Shown in pieces: positions 1 through 8,424 of a stretch of 13,567 bases of DNA. Made by a program: the position numbers and the translations under genes. Every line of letters starts with the position of its first letter. The first letter of the stretch is position 1. The notes under the pieces are model-generated. The model did no database searches. It saw only the letters and a program-made list of their open reading frames with translations, and was not told where the DNA came from. The stretch is from an uncultured Candidatus Melainabacteria bacterium. Its GTDB lineage: Bacteria; Cyanobacteriota; Vampirovibrionia; Gastranaerophilales; Gastranaerophilaceae. Location: contig CAKVMU010000020.1 in assembly GCA_934773085.1 (NCBI GenBank), positions 1 through 13,567 of the forward strand, written 5' to 3'.

Positions 1-1303
1 ATACTGCATTAAACAAGGTTACAAAAGAAGTTGAAAGAGTGATTCCCGCTATTCCCATATCTAATTTTAGTATCAAAATATAGTTCAAAGCCGCTTTCAA
101 GGCTATTGAAGACATAGCAATAATAAATGGAGTTTTTGAATCATTAAATGCATAATAAACTCTTGTAATAGAATCTCTAAATACATACGGTAAAATTGAG
201 AATGACAAGAAACACAATGCTTCAGTAACCATCATAACCGCATCCGAGTTAAAAGCACCTCTTTCAAATACCAATGAAACTCCGTCCTTCGCCAAAGTAA
301 GTATCAAAATTATCATCGGACTAGCCGCAAAAAACAGTACTCCAACTCCCTTATTGAAATAAGTTTTTATATCATCGTGCTGACCCTGACCAGCCAATCT
401 TGAAAATATCGGGAATAAAGGCACCAAAAAGGCCGTAACAAGAATTCCGACCGGAAACTGAAAGATTCTGTTCGCAAAAACAACAGATGTCCACGCTCCT
501 TCCCGAAGAGTTGAAGCAAAAAACATATCAATATAAATCGTTATTTGTCCCATCGTAGAGCTTAATATTGCGGGGAAAAGAAGCTCCATAAGGCTTTTCA
601 TATTCGCATTATTCACAAAATCGAAATTAGGTCTTATTCTGTAACCAATTTTTCTAAGAGCAGGAAATTGAGTCAACAACTGGCACACAGCACCCAATGT
701 CGTAGCCCCTGCCAAAACAAGCCCCGTATTATCATTTTTTGCCAAAACAATAGATATAATCACCACAACGCTCAATATCATCGGCGATAAATTCGGCATA
801 ATAAATCTTTTGTGACAAATTAAAAGTCCGTAAAAAATACCAATAATTCCGCCAATTAAAATAATAGGAGACATTATTTTAAAATGCTGTGTTGCAAGTC
901 CCACGAGTTCCGGAGAGCCCGCAGATATGATAACTCCCATTATTTTGTCTGCAAAAAAGAAACCCAATACAGCAAATACTGCAAAAAACAAAAATGTTGC
1001 TGTCAAAAAGGTATTATATAACTTATTAACTTCTTCTGTTGGTTTTGAATCAAAGCCCGGAAGCAACTTGGAAAACACAGCCACAGTCGCACTATGAAAC
1101 GGCCCGCCGACTCCGCCAAGAATGATTATCGCAAGAGATGGAATTTGCAAAGCGTAAAAATAAGCATCAGAAACAAGCGTCGCCCCATAAAAGTTTGCAA
1201 CAACCATATCCCTTGCAAAGCCCATAAATTTACTTGCTATCGTAACAAGAGCAATTAGCCACGCAGCTTTTAATACACTCGGAGTTTCATCTTTTACTTC
1301 CAT
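1..1303 (-). CDS. murJ: Lipid II flippase MurJ (MviN family), 3' end beyond window
   Basis: This is a polytopic inner-membrane protein that flips lipid II across the membrane for peptidoglycan synthesis. About 434 residues can be read from an ATG at 1303-1301 to the left edge with no stop, against a family length of roughly 500-530, so only the C-terminal end is missing. An SD-like GAGGG lies 6 nt before the ATG. The N-terminus contains GFARD (Arg31, Asp32) and a downstream Asp46, matching the conserved N-terminal Arg and Asp positions of MurJ, followed by many hydrophobic helices with the MOP-superfamily pattern. The GGVGGPFHSA block (residues 63-72) replaces the proteobacterial EGAFSQAFVP type and resembles the cyanobacterial form as I remember it. 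The start is 11 nt after the SpoIID-domain gene's stop, so the two are probably co-transcribed. The family assignment is firm; the taxonomic reading is inference. Confidence 0.93.
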   Translation of the reverse strand, partial: MEVKDETPSVLKAAWLIALVTIASKFMGFARDMVVANFYGATLVSDAYFYALQIPSLAIIILGGVGGPFHSATVAVFSKLLPGFDSKPTEEVNKLYNTFLTATFLFFAVFAVLGFFFADKIMGVIISAGSPELVGLATQHFKIMSPIILIGGIIGIFYGLLICHKRFIMPNLSPMILSVVVIISIVLAKNDNTGLVLAGATTLGAVCQLLTQFPALRKIGYRIRPNFDFVNNANMKSLMELLFPAILSSTMGQITIYIDMFFASTLREGAWTSVVFANRIFQFPVGILVTAFLVPLFPIFSRLAGQGQHDDIKTYFNKGVGVLFFAASPMIILILTLAKDGVSLVFERGAFNSDAVMMVTEALCFLSFSILPYVFRDSITRVYYAFNDSKTPFIIAMSSIALKAALNYILILKLDMGIAGITLSTSFVTLFNAV

Positions 1304-1314
1304 CTATCCCTCAA

Positions 1315-2940
1315 TTATTTTTGTCCGTAACTTTCTACCAATTCCACATACATTTTTAGAGGGCATACCGAAGGATGGTAAACAATCGTATTTTCTCCAT
1401 CTTCAATATATCTTGAAATATCTATTTTTGTTTCCCTCTGGAATATTGATTTATTTATTGGAAATTCTAATTTTTTACCGTTGATTGTAACTTCGACTTT
1501 CGGAACAATCTGACCAACCACAACAATGTGAGCACGTCCTAACGGAGCCCAAAATCTTTGAGTTACAGATTCTCCGGCTACATTTACAGGTTTTGTACCT
1601 AAAGAAATTCCCGTATAATAATGTCTTAAAATATTATAGTAAGGTTGATTGAGCTTTGTTGCCATATAACCGGCACCATATTGACTCATTCCGACACCAT
1701 GACCGAATCCGCCGCCATAAGCCTTGATATCCGTAACATTTCCGTAATTATCAACCGTTTTTTCAAAAACAACATTTGCACTCGGCAATGATATATTATC
1801 CTTTTGGAACACACGTCTTATAACCAGTTCTTTCGAGATTCTGTAGCATCCTTTTGAAGTCATCAAATCAAGTTCAATTACCTTTCCGGATGCACCACGC
1901 TTCATTACCTTTATGTCTTTAATTTTACCGAGTTCATCACCTTCTCTGAAGACAGGATTAATGAATCCTGTTTTTGATTGAGCAGGTAATGTTTTTTTCA
2001 AAACATTTTCTAATTCGCCAACTGCCCAAGTTTTTGTCCATCTGTAATATGGAGACTCTATATCATAGGACGGAACTTTTGTTTTATAAAAATCAGCAGC
2101 TTTGTCCTCAGTTTCAAGAGAATTAAATTCAGCTTTATCCGGAACTGCAACTAAATAAGGTTTATTAATAGCGGGAAACGCTCTTGTGGTCGGATCAGAA
2201 AAAGCGTATGCATAACTTTCCGTATAACCGCCTGCAGTTGAGCTGTACAAAGTCAAAATTAATTCATTATTGTACAAAGCAACAATGCCGTCCGTCTCCA
2301 TTACGGCACGAGTCGCCAAATCGGATTCTGTATTTGCACCAAAATAAACTTGGCTTGAGACACTGTCTACAACATTAAACTCTTTGTAAGCTTGAGTTCT
2401 TGGAGTCAGAACATAATTTCTAGCAGCAACCGTCTGTGCCTTCAAAGCCTCTAACCCAAATCTTACCGGCATTTCGTTCGGAACAACACCTTTCAAATAC
2501 TCTTGAATTTCAACAAGGTTTATCAGATAGAATCCCTTGTGTGCTGGTTCTTGAACAACCTCAAATGCACCATGATAAAGCGCAGGTTTGCCTTTTCTTG
2601 TAAGATTTCTTACACCCAATAGTCCTGATGGACAGATTATTACAAAATCTTTTAATGTAGCATTTGAACCGCCTGCAGAAACATCCATGCCGGCAACGCC
2701 GTTTTTAATAACGATATCCGTATCAGCCTGAATTCTTGCAAGAATCTTGTGCGATTCCTTGTCACAAATATCACAATCCGCAGTTCCATAAACAGTAATT
2801 TCTTGCTTCAATACGTTTTGAAATTTATTATCAGTTAAACCAACTCGCACCACATCGTTGATTTCGGCTGCCTGTATCGGGCATGACAAAATCAACAACA
2901 GCAATACTGAAAGAATAAACTTTCCTATTTTAACTCCCAA
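1315..2940 (-). CDS. SpoIID/LytB-domain peptidoglycan hydrolase, exported
   Basis: SpoIID enzymes are lytic transglycosylases that cut glycan strands already stripped of stem peptides. The 541-aa product begins with an export signal ending near IQAA (residues 1-25); Cys20 in the context ILSC could alternatively be a lipobox. The SpoIID core runs from about residue 135 to 450. It includes EYLKGVVPNEMP, with the expected catalytic Glu156, ALKAQTVAARNY (165-176), the YSSTAGGYTES block, and GHGVGMSQYGA starting at 413. A pair of Cys (56 and 59) lies in the N-terminal region. About 85 extra residues follow the core and look like a beta-sandwich. The start is a TTG at 2940-2938, chosen because AAGGAAGG lies just upstream and the signal peptide begins here. 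It overlaps the end of cysS by 16 nt, suggesting translational coupling. The partner is probably the amidase encoded upstream in the same run. The exact biological role (cell separation, remodelling) is not shown by the sequence. Confidence 0.9.
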   Translation of the reverse strand: MGVKIGKFILSVLLLLILSCPIQAAEINDVVRVGLTDNKFQNVLKQEITVYGTADCDICDKESHKILARIQADTDIVIKNGVAGMDVSAGGSNATLKDFVIICPSGLLGVRNLTRKGKPALYHGAFEVVQEPAHKGFYLINLVEIQEYLKGVVPNEMPVRFGLEALKAQTVAARNYVLTPRTQAYKEFNVVDSVSSQVYFGANTESDLATRAVMETDGIVALYNNELILTLYSSTAGGYTESYAYAFSDPTTRAFPAINKPYLVAVPDKAEFNSLETEDKAADFYKTKVPSYDIESPYYRWTKTWAVGELENVLKKTLPAQSKTGFINPVFREGDELGKIKDIKVMKRGASGKVIELDLMTSKGCYRISKELVIRRVFQKDNISLPSANVVFEKTVDNYGNVTDIKAYGGGFGHGVGMSQYGAGYMATKLNQPYYNILRHYYTGISLGTKPVNVAGESVTQRFWAPLGRAHIVVVGQIVPKVEVTINGKKLEFPINKSIFQRETKIDISRYIEDGENTIVYHPSVCPLKMYVELVESYGQK

Positions 2941-4298
2941 GTTGTACCTTCCTTAGAGTCCTTCAACACGATACCGTGTTTATCCAGACTTATTCTTATT
3001 TTATCCGCTAATTCCCAATTCTTCTCTGCACGAGCATCTTTTCTTGCTGCAATCAACGAATCCATTGATTCGTAGTTTGTACCCAAATCTGCTGAAACAT
3101 TAGCAAGAACTTCTTTCAATTCATCTTCGGATAAAGAAGCTTTGTCGAATGTGAATCCTAATACTGATGCCAATTTATATAAAAGCGAATAAGCGTAATC
3201 CACATCTTTATTAGCCTTGTTTGTCAAGTCAAAAAGAACTGCCAGTGCTTTAGATGTATTCAAATCATCATCCATAGCTTCCACAAATTCTTTATATTCA
3301 TCAAACTTCGTAATATCAAGGTTTTCATCAACCTTAGTTCTCTTTGCATTAAGCATTCTTTTAACACCGTTTGCAGCCGCTTGAAGAGCATCGTCTGAGA
3401 ACTCTACCGGCATTCTGTAGTGGTTTGTCAAAATAAAGAAACGAATTGTATTTGCATCATATTTTTTTAGCAAATCATCAATTGTCAAAAAGTTGCCTAA
3501 AGATTTAGACATTTTTTCCTTATTTATAGTTACAAAGCCGTTATGCAACCAGTAATTTACAAACTTACATCCGTTTGCACATTCTGATTGAGCTATTTCG
3601 TTCTCATGGTGAGGAAAAATCAAATCCGCTCCGCCTGCGTGAATATCAATTGTTTTACCCAAATATTTACGACTCATTGCGGAACACTCGATGTGCCACC
3701 CCGGACGTCCCACACCCCAAGGTGATTTGTAACCGAATTTTTCATCTTTTTTCCAGAGTGCGAAGTCCAACGGATCCTCTTTTTGTTCTCCGACTTCAAT
3801 TCTCGCACCACTTTCCAGTTGGTCAATCGGCTGTTTTGAAAGATACCCGTATTTAGGAAACTTTTTAACCCTAAAATACACATCCCCATTTGCCTCATAA
3901 GCATAACCCTTGTTAATCAAATCCTTGACTATTGAAATCATTTCGCCAAGAGTCTTTGTTGCAAAAGGTTCAATATCCGGTTTAAGATTGTTCAAAGCCT
4001 TCATACTGTCTGAAAATCTGTTGTACCAATAAGTTGAAACCTCCTCTGGAGTTTTTCCTTCTTTTTCAGCTTTCTTAAGAATTTTATCGTCAACATCGGT
4101 TACGTTACGGCAATATGTAACATCATAACCCTTAAATTTCAAATATCTGTAAAGGACATCCCAAGTAATATAACATCTTGCATGTCCTAGGTGTGCGTTG
4201 TCATAAACCGTAGGTCCGCAAACATACATTTTGACCTTGTTCGGTTCTAGTGTTTCAAATTGTTCAATCTGGTTAGTGTAAGAATTGTGTAGTCTCAT
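2925..4298 (-). CDS. cysS: Cysteinyl-tRNA synthetase
   Basis: This cytoplasmic class I enzyme charges tRNA-Cys with cysteine. The 457-aa protein is full length for the bacterial family. It shows CGPTVYD (Cys27), the HIGH signature as HLGH (36-39), GWHIECSAM with Cys205, the FPHHENE block with His230 and Glu234, and KMSKS at 262-266. Cys27, Cys205, His230 and Glu234 are in the spacing of the four zinc ligands of the E. coli enzyme, which discriminate cysteine. A complete C-terminal anticodon-recognition region follows the KMSKS loop, which argues against the actinobacterial MshC paralogue. GGGAG lies 8 nt before the ATG. The gene sits 40 nt after the amidase and overlaps the SpoIID-domain gene at its 3' end. 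It is therefore a housekeeping gene embedded in a cell-wall gene run, with no functional link evident. Confidence 0.98.
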   Translation of the reverse strand: MRLHNSYTNQIEQFETLEPNKVKMYVCGPTVYDNAHLGHARCYITWDVLYRYLKFKGYDVTYCRNVTDVDDKILKKAEKEGKTPEEVSTYWYNRFSDSMKALNNLKPDIEPFATKTLGEMISIVKDLINKGYAYEANGDVYFRVKKFPKYGYLSKQPIDQLESGARIEVGEQKEDPLDFALWKKDEKFGYKSPWGVGRPGWHIECSAMSRKYLGKTIDIHAGGADLIFPHHENEIAQSECANGCKFVNYWLHNGFVTINKEKMSKSLGNFLTIDDLLKKYDANTIRFFILTNHYRMPVEFSDDALQAAANGVKRMLNAKRTKVDENLDITKFDEYKEFVEAMDDDLNTSKALAVLFDLTNKANKDVDYAYSLLYKLASVLGFTFDKASLSEDELKEVLANVSADLGTNYESMDSLIAARKDARAEKNWELADKIRISLDKHGIVLKDSKEGTTWELK

Positions 4299-4338
4299 AA
4301 AATATACTCCCTGTATAAAAATTTATAACAAACAACAC

Positions 4339-5700
4339 CTATTGTCCATTATTTGTAACGTAATTCAATATTCCTTCCGCAATTCCTTTTGCTGCAGCTT
4401 GCGGAAAGGATTCTGACTTATACAACACAGAATCAAGAGGATTAGTCATATAAGCTGTTTCGACAAGAATTCCGACATAATCAGTCGGTCTTATTACCGC
4501 AAAGCTTGCTGTTCTCACCCCGTCTTTTCTTGTGCCGACTGCCGCCGTTAAGGATGTTTCCACACTCTTTGCCAAAGCTTTTGAATTTGGATTGTAGTAA
4601 TAAACACTCGTTCCACGATTTTTGTGTATGTTCATAGGAATGTCGCCGATTGAGTTTAAGTGTATACTTACAAAAATATTGGCACAATTTTCTCTTGTAA
4701 TCTTGACTCTGTCATCCAATGACATGTTACCGTCACATTCTCTTGTCATTATTACATTTGCACCCATTAGAGAAAGTTGTTCTTTCAATTCTGCCGCAAT
4801 TTTTAAGTTAATATCTTTTTCCTTGTCTCCCAAACAACCGATAGCACCTTTTTCGCTACCTCCGTGACCCGCATCCACAACAATCGTCAAACCATCCAAC
4901 GTCTGTGTTTCTGCCTTTGGTAACTCGTTAACCTTAAATTGATAAACGCCGTTACAAAGGGTCGTTTTATAAGTGTATTTCTCGGGTTTTCTGATATTAA
5001 CCGTATACACAGAATTATCTGATGCATAAGGATTGTAAACTCTGAAAACAATTTCTTTATCGCTTTCATCTATTGTATACGGCAATTTTCCTGTAAATTC
5101 TATCGTATGGCAAGATGCATTCTTAAAAGTTTCACTGTTCATCGTGATAAAATTCGGTTTTTCAGCAGGTTCTGAAGCTTCCGCAACATCTTTCATCGCA
5201 ATCCAAGCAACTTTATTTTTCGACAAATAAACTCTGTAAAAATCTCCTTTTGAACCGTTCACAACAAGGTTTGTATCCTTAAAAAGATGAGATATTCTAT
5301 TCATACCAAAATCAACAGGGGTACTTCTTAGTGGCGTATTGTCTTTTTTTACAAGATAAAAACATGGCTCAAATTCTATAAGCTCGGGCTTTACAGGTTG
5401 AGATGGCTTATTTTTGTAAAATCTGTATACTTGAGTATTAAAATTAGAGCGCATTACAACTCTGTTTTCACCCTCTTTTAATTTAACAGAATGCGCAAAT
5501 GCTCCGTTAGACGCAATATGAATTCTTTCGTCATTGATAGTTATAATCTCCGTCTTTTTAGCTTTGCCCACAAAAAAAGCATAGTTTGTATTAACAATAG
5601 ATTTTTTTTCTCTCGGCAATATTAAATCATACGCAAATGCTTGATTTGCGCCGACAATAAATATAAATAATAAAATTAATAACTCTCTCATGTTTTTCAT
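4339..5700 (-). CDS. N-acetylmuramoyl-L-alanine amidase (Amidase_3), secreted, with SH3-like domain
   Basis: This zinc amidase cleaves the bond between MurNAc and L-Ala, removing stem peptides from peptidoglycan outside the cytoplasmic membrane. Numbered from ATG 5700 (453 aa), residues 1-23 form a signal peptide ending NQAFA. A beta-rich N-terminal module is followed by an SH3b-like segment (about 113-172, FYLVKKDN..PLRSTP to VAWIAMKDV). The Amidase_3 catalytic domain fills the C-terminal third. The expected zinc ligands and catalytic residues are His278 in VVDAGHGG, Glu294 in KEKDINL, His347 in SIHLNS and Glu414 in LVETAYMTNP. An in-frame TTG at 5727 would add nine residues, but it precedes a normal signal peptide and has no SD. 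A second ATG at 5691 is also possible and fits a near-leaderless transcript. It is first in the minus-strand run with cysS, the SpoIID-domain gene and murJ. AmiC-like by domain; I give no symbol because paralogues are common. Confidence 0.93.
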   Translation of the reverse strand: MKNMRELLILLFIFIVGANQAFAYDLILPREKKSIVNTNYAFFVGKAKKTEIITINDERIHIASNGAFAHSVKLKEGENRVVMRSNFNTQVYRFYKNKPSQPVKPELIEFEPCFYLVKKDNTPLRSTPVDFGMNRISHLFKDTNLVVNGSKGDFYRVYLSKNKVAWIAMKDVAEASEPAEKPNFITMNSETFKNASCHTIEFTGKLPYTIDESDKEIVFRVYNPYASDNSVYTVNIRKPEKYTYKTTLCNGVYQFKVNELPKAETQTLDGLTIVVDAGHGGSEKGAIGCLGDKEKDINLKIAAELKEQLSLMGANVIMTRECDGNMSLDDRVKITRENCANIFVSIHLNSIGDIPMNIHKNRGTSVYYYNPNSKALAKSVETSLTAAVGTRKDGVRTASFAVIRPTDYVGILVETAYMTNPLDSVLYKSESFPQAAAKGIAEGILNYVTNNGQ

Positions 5701-5749
5701 ATTATTATAAAACTTAACCGGTTGCAATTTTCATGATAAACTATTAACC
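5701..5749. promoter_or_regulatory. Divergent promoter region between the amidase gene and dnaX
   Basis: The 49 nt between the two divergent start codons must hold both promoters if none lie inside the genes. On the minus strand a perfect TATAAT occupies 5708-5703, with no good -35. It would start transcription near 5696, just before the ATG at 5691. On the plus strand TTAACC (5714-5719) and an extended TGaTAAACT (5734-5742) are 17 nt apart and would start transcription close to the dnaX ATG. Neither gene has a recognisable SD, which fits leaderless or near-leaderless mRNAs. The 8-bp palindrome AACCGGTT (5716-5723) lies between the two -10 boxes. All of this is motif matching by eye. Confidence 0.35.
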
Positions 5750-7567
5750 ATGAGCGGAAATTACGTACCATTATACAGAAAATATCGTCCTCAAACGCTG
5801 GAAACTCTTGTTGGTCAGGAGCATATTAAAAAGACTTTAACCAGTGCGATTGAGCTTGGTAAAATTTCTCACGCTTATTTGTTCACCGGACCTCGTGGTA
5901 CAGGTAAGACCTCTACTGCAAGAATTTTAGCAAAATCTTTGAATTGTAAAAATGGCCCGACTATCCATCCATGCGGAGAATGCGAAAGCTGTAAAGATAT
6001 TGCAAACTCTGTTCCGATAGACGTTATTGAAATAGATGCTGCCAGCAACAGAAAAGTTGAAGATGCACAAAATCTTCTTGAAAAGATTCAATATGTTCCT
6101 GTAAACGGAAAATACAAAATATACATCATAGACGAAGTCCATATGCTCACAAATCACGCATTTAATGCGCTTTTGAAGACATTGGAAGAACCTCCGGAAA
6201 ACGTTATATTTATTCTTGCAACAACAGAAGTTCACAAGGTTCTTGATACGATTAAGAGCCGCTGTCAGAGGTTTGATTTCAGAAGAATTACAACAGAAGA
6301 CATCGTTAAACACTTGAGATACATCTCAAACGAAGAAAAAATTAATATTTCTGATGATGCGCTTTTTGCAATCGCAAAAAACTCCGCCGGAGGTATGAGA
6401 GACAGTATTTCACTGCTTGACCAGTTGAGCCTGTTGGGCGTGTCAAAAGAGATTACCGTTGATGATGTAAATGCTGTTTTGGGAAGAATTTCTTTCGACA
6501 CACTGAACAAATTGTCTGAAAAAATAATATCTTCTTCTCCTTCTGAAGCTATTGAAATCTTAAATGATATTTACAATTCAGGAAATGAACCTTTGCAAAT
6601 ACTTACAAATTTGGGCGAGTATTTTAAAAACTTGTTAATAGTTAAAACTTGTTCAAAGGAATTGTTACCTGAACTGACAGGTTTAAATGAACCTCAGATT
6701 GCAGAGCTTACCAAACAAAAAGACAAACTGGAAACTCATCAAATAGTTTTTCTTATTGAAAGAACATCTTATTACATAAAAGAAGTAAAACTTGCATCAA
6801 ATCAGCATTTGTGGCTTGAAGTCGGAATGATTGATTTAGCAAACATGAGCGAAAATTCAACCCTTTTGGATTTGCAAAAAAGAGTGGCAGCACTTGAGGG
6901 CGGGAACGTACAAGTTACGTATAATCAAACACAACCTTCTGTCACCAGACCTGCCCCTATCCAACCGGAACCGCTTCAGCAAAAAGAAGTTGAATCCCCA
7001 AAACCGGTTGCAAAATCAACTCCTACTGTTGCACCAAAAGTCGAGCCAAAGGTTGAAGAAGACGTGTTTACACCTCCTCCAATGTCAAAAAAACCGGATG
7101 GAAAAGATATTGGCTCTATGTGGCAAGCGTTGCTTTCCAATATCAAAAGCCCTTCAACTCAAGCGTTGCTAAAATTGGCAACCCCGCAACAAATTTCGGA
7201 AGAAGGAGTTATTCTTACATTTAAAAATGAGCGACTCGTTGCTCAAATCAATGATTCTAATAAGAAACAGCTCATTATTGATGCTGCAAATGCAATATTT
7301 AACCAACAAAATTCACATGTTACAGTAAGATTAGCGCAAAGCGGGGACAAAACATCCGTCCCAAAGTCTGAACCTGTACCGGAAGTTAGACCGGTGCAGA
7401 AACCAGCTCCTAAACCGCAAGAAACACCAAAACAAAATCAGGTCGAACAACCTTCAAAAGAAGCCTCAACTGATAAAAAAGAAGACGACGAAAAAAAACG
7501 TGACAGAGTCGAAACCGACCAAGAAAAGATGGTTATAGACTTATTTGATGGTAAATATATCGAATAA
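5750..7567 (+). CDS. dnaX: DNA polymerase III subunit gamma/tau (clamp loader ATPase)
   Basis: DnaX is the AAA+ motor of the replicative clamp loader, which opens the beta clamp and loads it on primed DNA. The 605-aa protein starts with the typical YVPLYRKYRPQT. It has Walker A GPRGTGKTS (47-55), four zinc-module cysteines (66, 75, 78, 81), Walker B IIDE (126-129), sensor-1 ATTE (157-160) and the SRC motif (170-172) that supplies the arginine finger. A Pro/Lys/Gln-rich linker covers about 375-445. A folded segment follows (about 453-530, from SMWQALLSNI), then a second low-complexity linker (about 535-585) and a short conserved-looking tail ending LFDGKYIE. Its length matches a tau-type protein. 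There is no clear SD before the ATG. Two A7 slippery heptamers (7087-7093 and 7492-7498) fall in frame for -1 slippage; the second is discussed in the findings. The gene diverges from the amidase and converges with the 257-aa gene. Confidence 0.97.
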   Translation: MSGNYVPLYRKYRPQTLETLVGQEHIKKTLTSAIELGKISHAYLFTGPRGTGKTSTARILAKSLNCKNGPTIHPCGECESCKDIANSVPIDVIEIDAASNRKVEDAQNLLEKIQYVPVNGKYKIYIIDEVHMLTNHAFNALLKTLEEPPENVIFILATTEVHKVLDTIKSRCQRFDFRRITTEDIVKHLRYISNEEKINISDDALFAIAKNSAGGMRDSISLLDQLSLLGVSKEITVDDVNAVLGRISFDTLNKLSEKIISSSPSEAIEILNDIYNSGNEPLQILTNLGEYFKNLLIVKTCSKELLPELTGLNEPQIAELTKQKDKLETHQIVFLIERTSYYIKEVKLASNQHLWLEVGMIDLANMSENSTLLDLQKRVAALEGGNVQVTYNQTQPSVTRPAPIQPEPLQQKEVESPKPVAKSTPTVAPKVEPKVEEDVFTPPPMSKKPDGKDIGSMWQALLSNIKSPSTQALLKLATPQQISEEGVILTFKNERLVAQINDSNKKQLIIDAANAIFNQQNSHVTVRLAQSGDKTSVPKSEPVPEVRPVQKPAPKPQETPKQNQVEQPSKEASTDKKEDDEKKRDRVETDQEKMVIDLFDGKYIE

Positions 7568-7570
7568 GGA

Positions 7571-8344
7571 TTATTGTTCTTTATTTTTTACAGAAATTTT
7601 CTTCTTATCTTCAGTGTAATCAATACTGACTTCACGTTTTTTCGTATAACGTTTGATTCTTGCTACTTTACCATTTGAATCAAAAATACAGTCAATCATC
7701 TCAAATCCGCTCTCTTTCGAGTCTTTACCTTCCAAATATCTGACCGGTTTAAACGTATCAATATTTCTGAAAAGCGTTTGGAATGATTTTCCCTTTCCTG
7801 AAAATTCTGATATATTATTAACAATTCCATCTTCTGCAAGCTGTATCAGCGTATATTTATTATTAATCTTCACATCAAAAATAGTAATATTTGTTTTTAT
7901 TCTGCTGCCTTTTCTTGTTATCGGCTCAATTTTTGTTCTTAAACGACCGGTTGTTCTGTCATGCTCCAAAATTCTGCAGACAGAAATATCATCAATCGGT
8001 TTGTCAGCAGCATAGTAATCTCTGACAACATCGCTGTCCTCTTCTCTTACCAATAACAATGTACCATCAGGTCTGTAATAACGTTCACCATTAATTTCAT
8101 CGATATTAAAGTTATAAATCGGCATTCTTAACGGTGCCATATTATTCAAGATTTTAACAATCTCAACAACATCTGAAATATCCTTGTCAAACTTTGGACG
8201 AGGAGTTTCCTGACTAAAGTCTGTCAACGCAATTGAATCAATTTCTGCTTTCTTTGATAACGGATTTGATGACTGAATGAAAGTTTCGGAAATTGCATCT
8301 CTTTCTTTGTTAACCAAAGACCTGAATTTTGAAAAATCTTCCAT
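7571..8344 (-). CDS. Unrecognised 257-aa protein, probably cytoplasmic
   Basis: I do not recognise this family. The start ATG at 8344 has AGGTG about 8 nt upstream, and codon usage resembles the neighbours, so it is very probably a real gene. No signal peptide or membrane segment is visible. The first 55 residues are polar and helix-like. From about 80 the protein is beta-rich, with phrases such as YYRPDGTLLLVRE, TTGRLRTKIEP and FDSNGKVARIKRYTKK. These recur loosely as a turn (xDG or xxNGK) followed by alternating hydrophobic and charged residues, reminiscent of YD/MORN-type beta hairpins. That resemblance is weak and gives no function. The C-terminus is very basic and acidic by turns (EDKKKISVKNKEQ). 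It is 80 nt downstream of the matrixin-like gene on the same strand, and its stop is only 3 nt from the dnaX stop. Confidence 0.75.
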   Translation of the reverse strand: MEDFSKFRSLVNKERDAISETFIQSSNPLSKKAEIDSIALTDFSQETPRPKFDKDISDVVEIVKILNNMAPLRMPIYNFNIDEINGERYYRPDGTLLLVREEDSDVVRDYYAADKPIDDISVCRILEHDRTTGRLRTKIEPITRKGSRIKTNITIFDVKINNKYTLIQLAEDGIVNNISEFSGKGKSFQTLFRNIDTFKPVRYLEGKDSKESGFEMIDCIFDSNGKVARIKRYTKKREVSIDYTEDKKKISVKNKEQ

Positions 8345-8424
8345 ATAAAAACACCTAAATTTTAAAACTAACCTATAAGATAATAAAAACTTTTTACACT
8401 AAAAAATTGCCTAAAATTTCAAAA

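Noticed and set aside
2184..2378. Open frame on the plus strand within the SpoIID-domain gene
   Set aside because: A shadow frame opposite a well-supported gene, with no SD and no recognisable protein features. The same applies to the plus-strand frames inside cysS, the amidase and the permease gene.
1315..2940. Evidence for endospore formation from the SpoIID homologue
   Set aside because: SpoIID domains occur widely in non-sporulating bacteria including cyanobacteria, and the LPS permease argues for a diderm; no other sporulation gene is present.
7087..7093. Frameshift site for a gamma subunit in dnaX
   Set aside because: The A7 heptamer is in frame and near the E. coli position, but -1 slippage reads about 40 codons before a stop and no clear stimulatory structure was seen.
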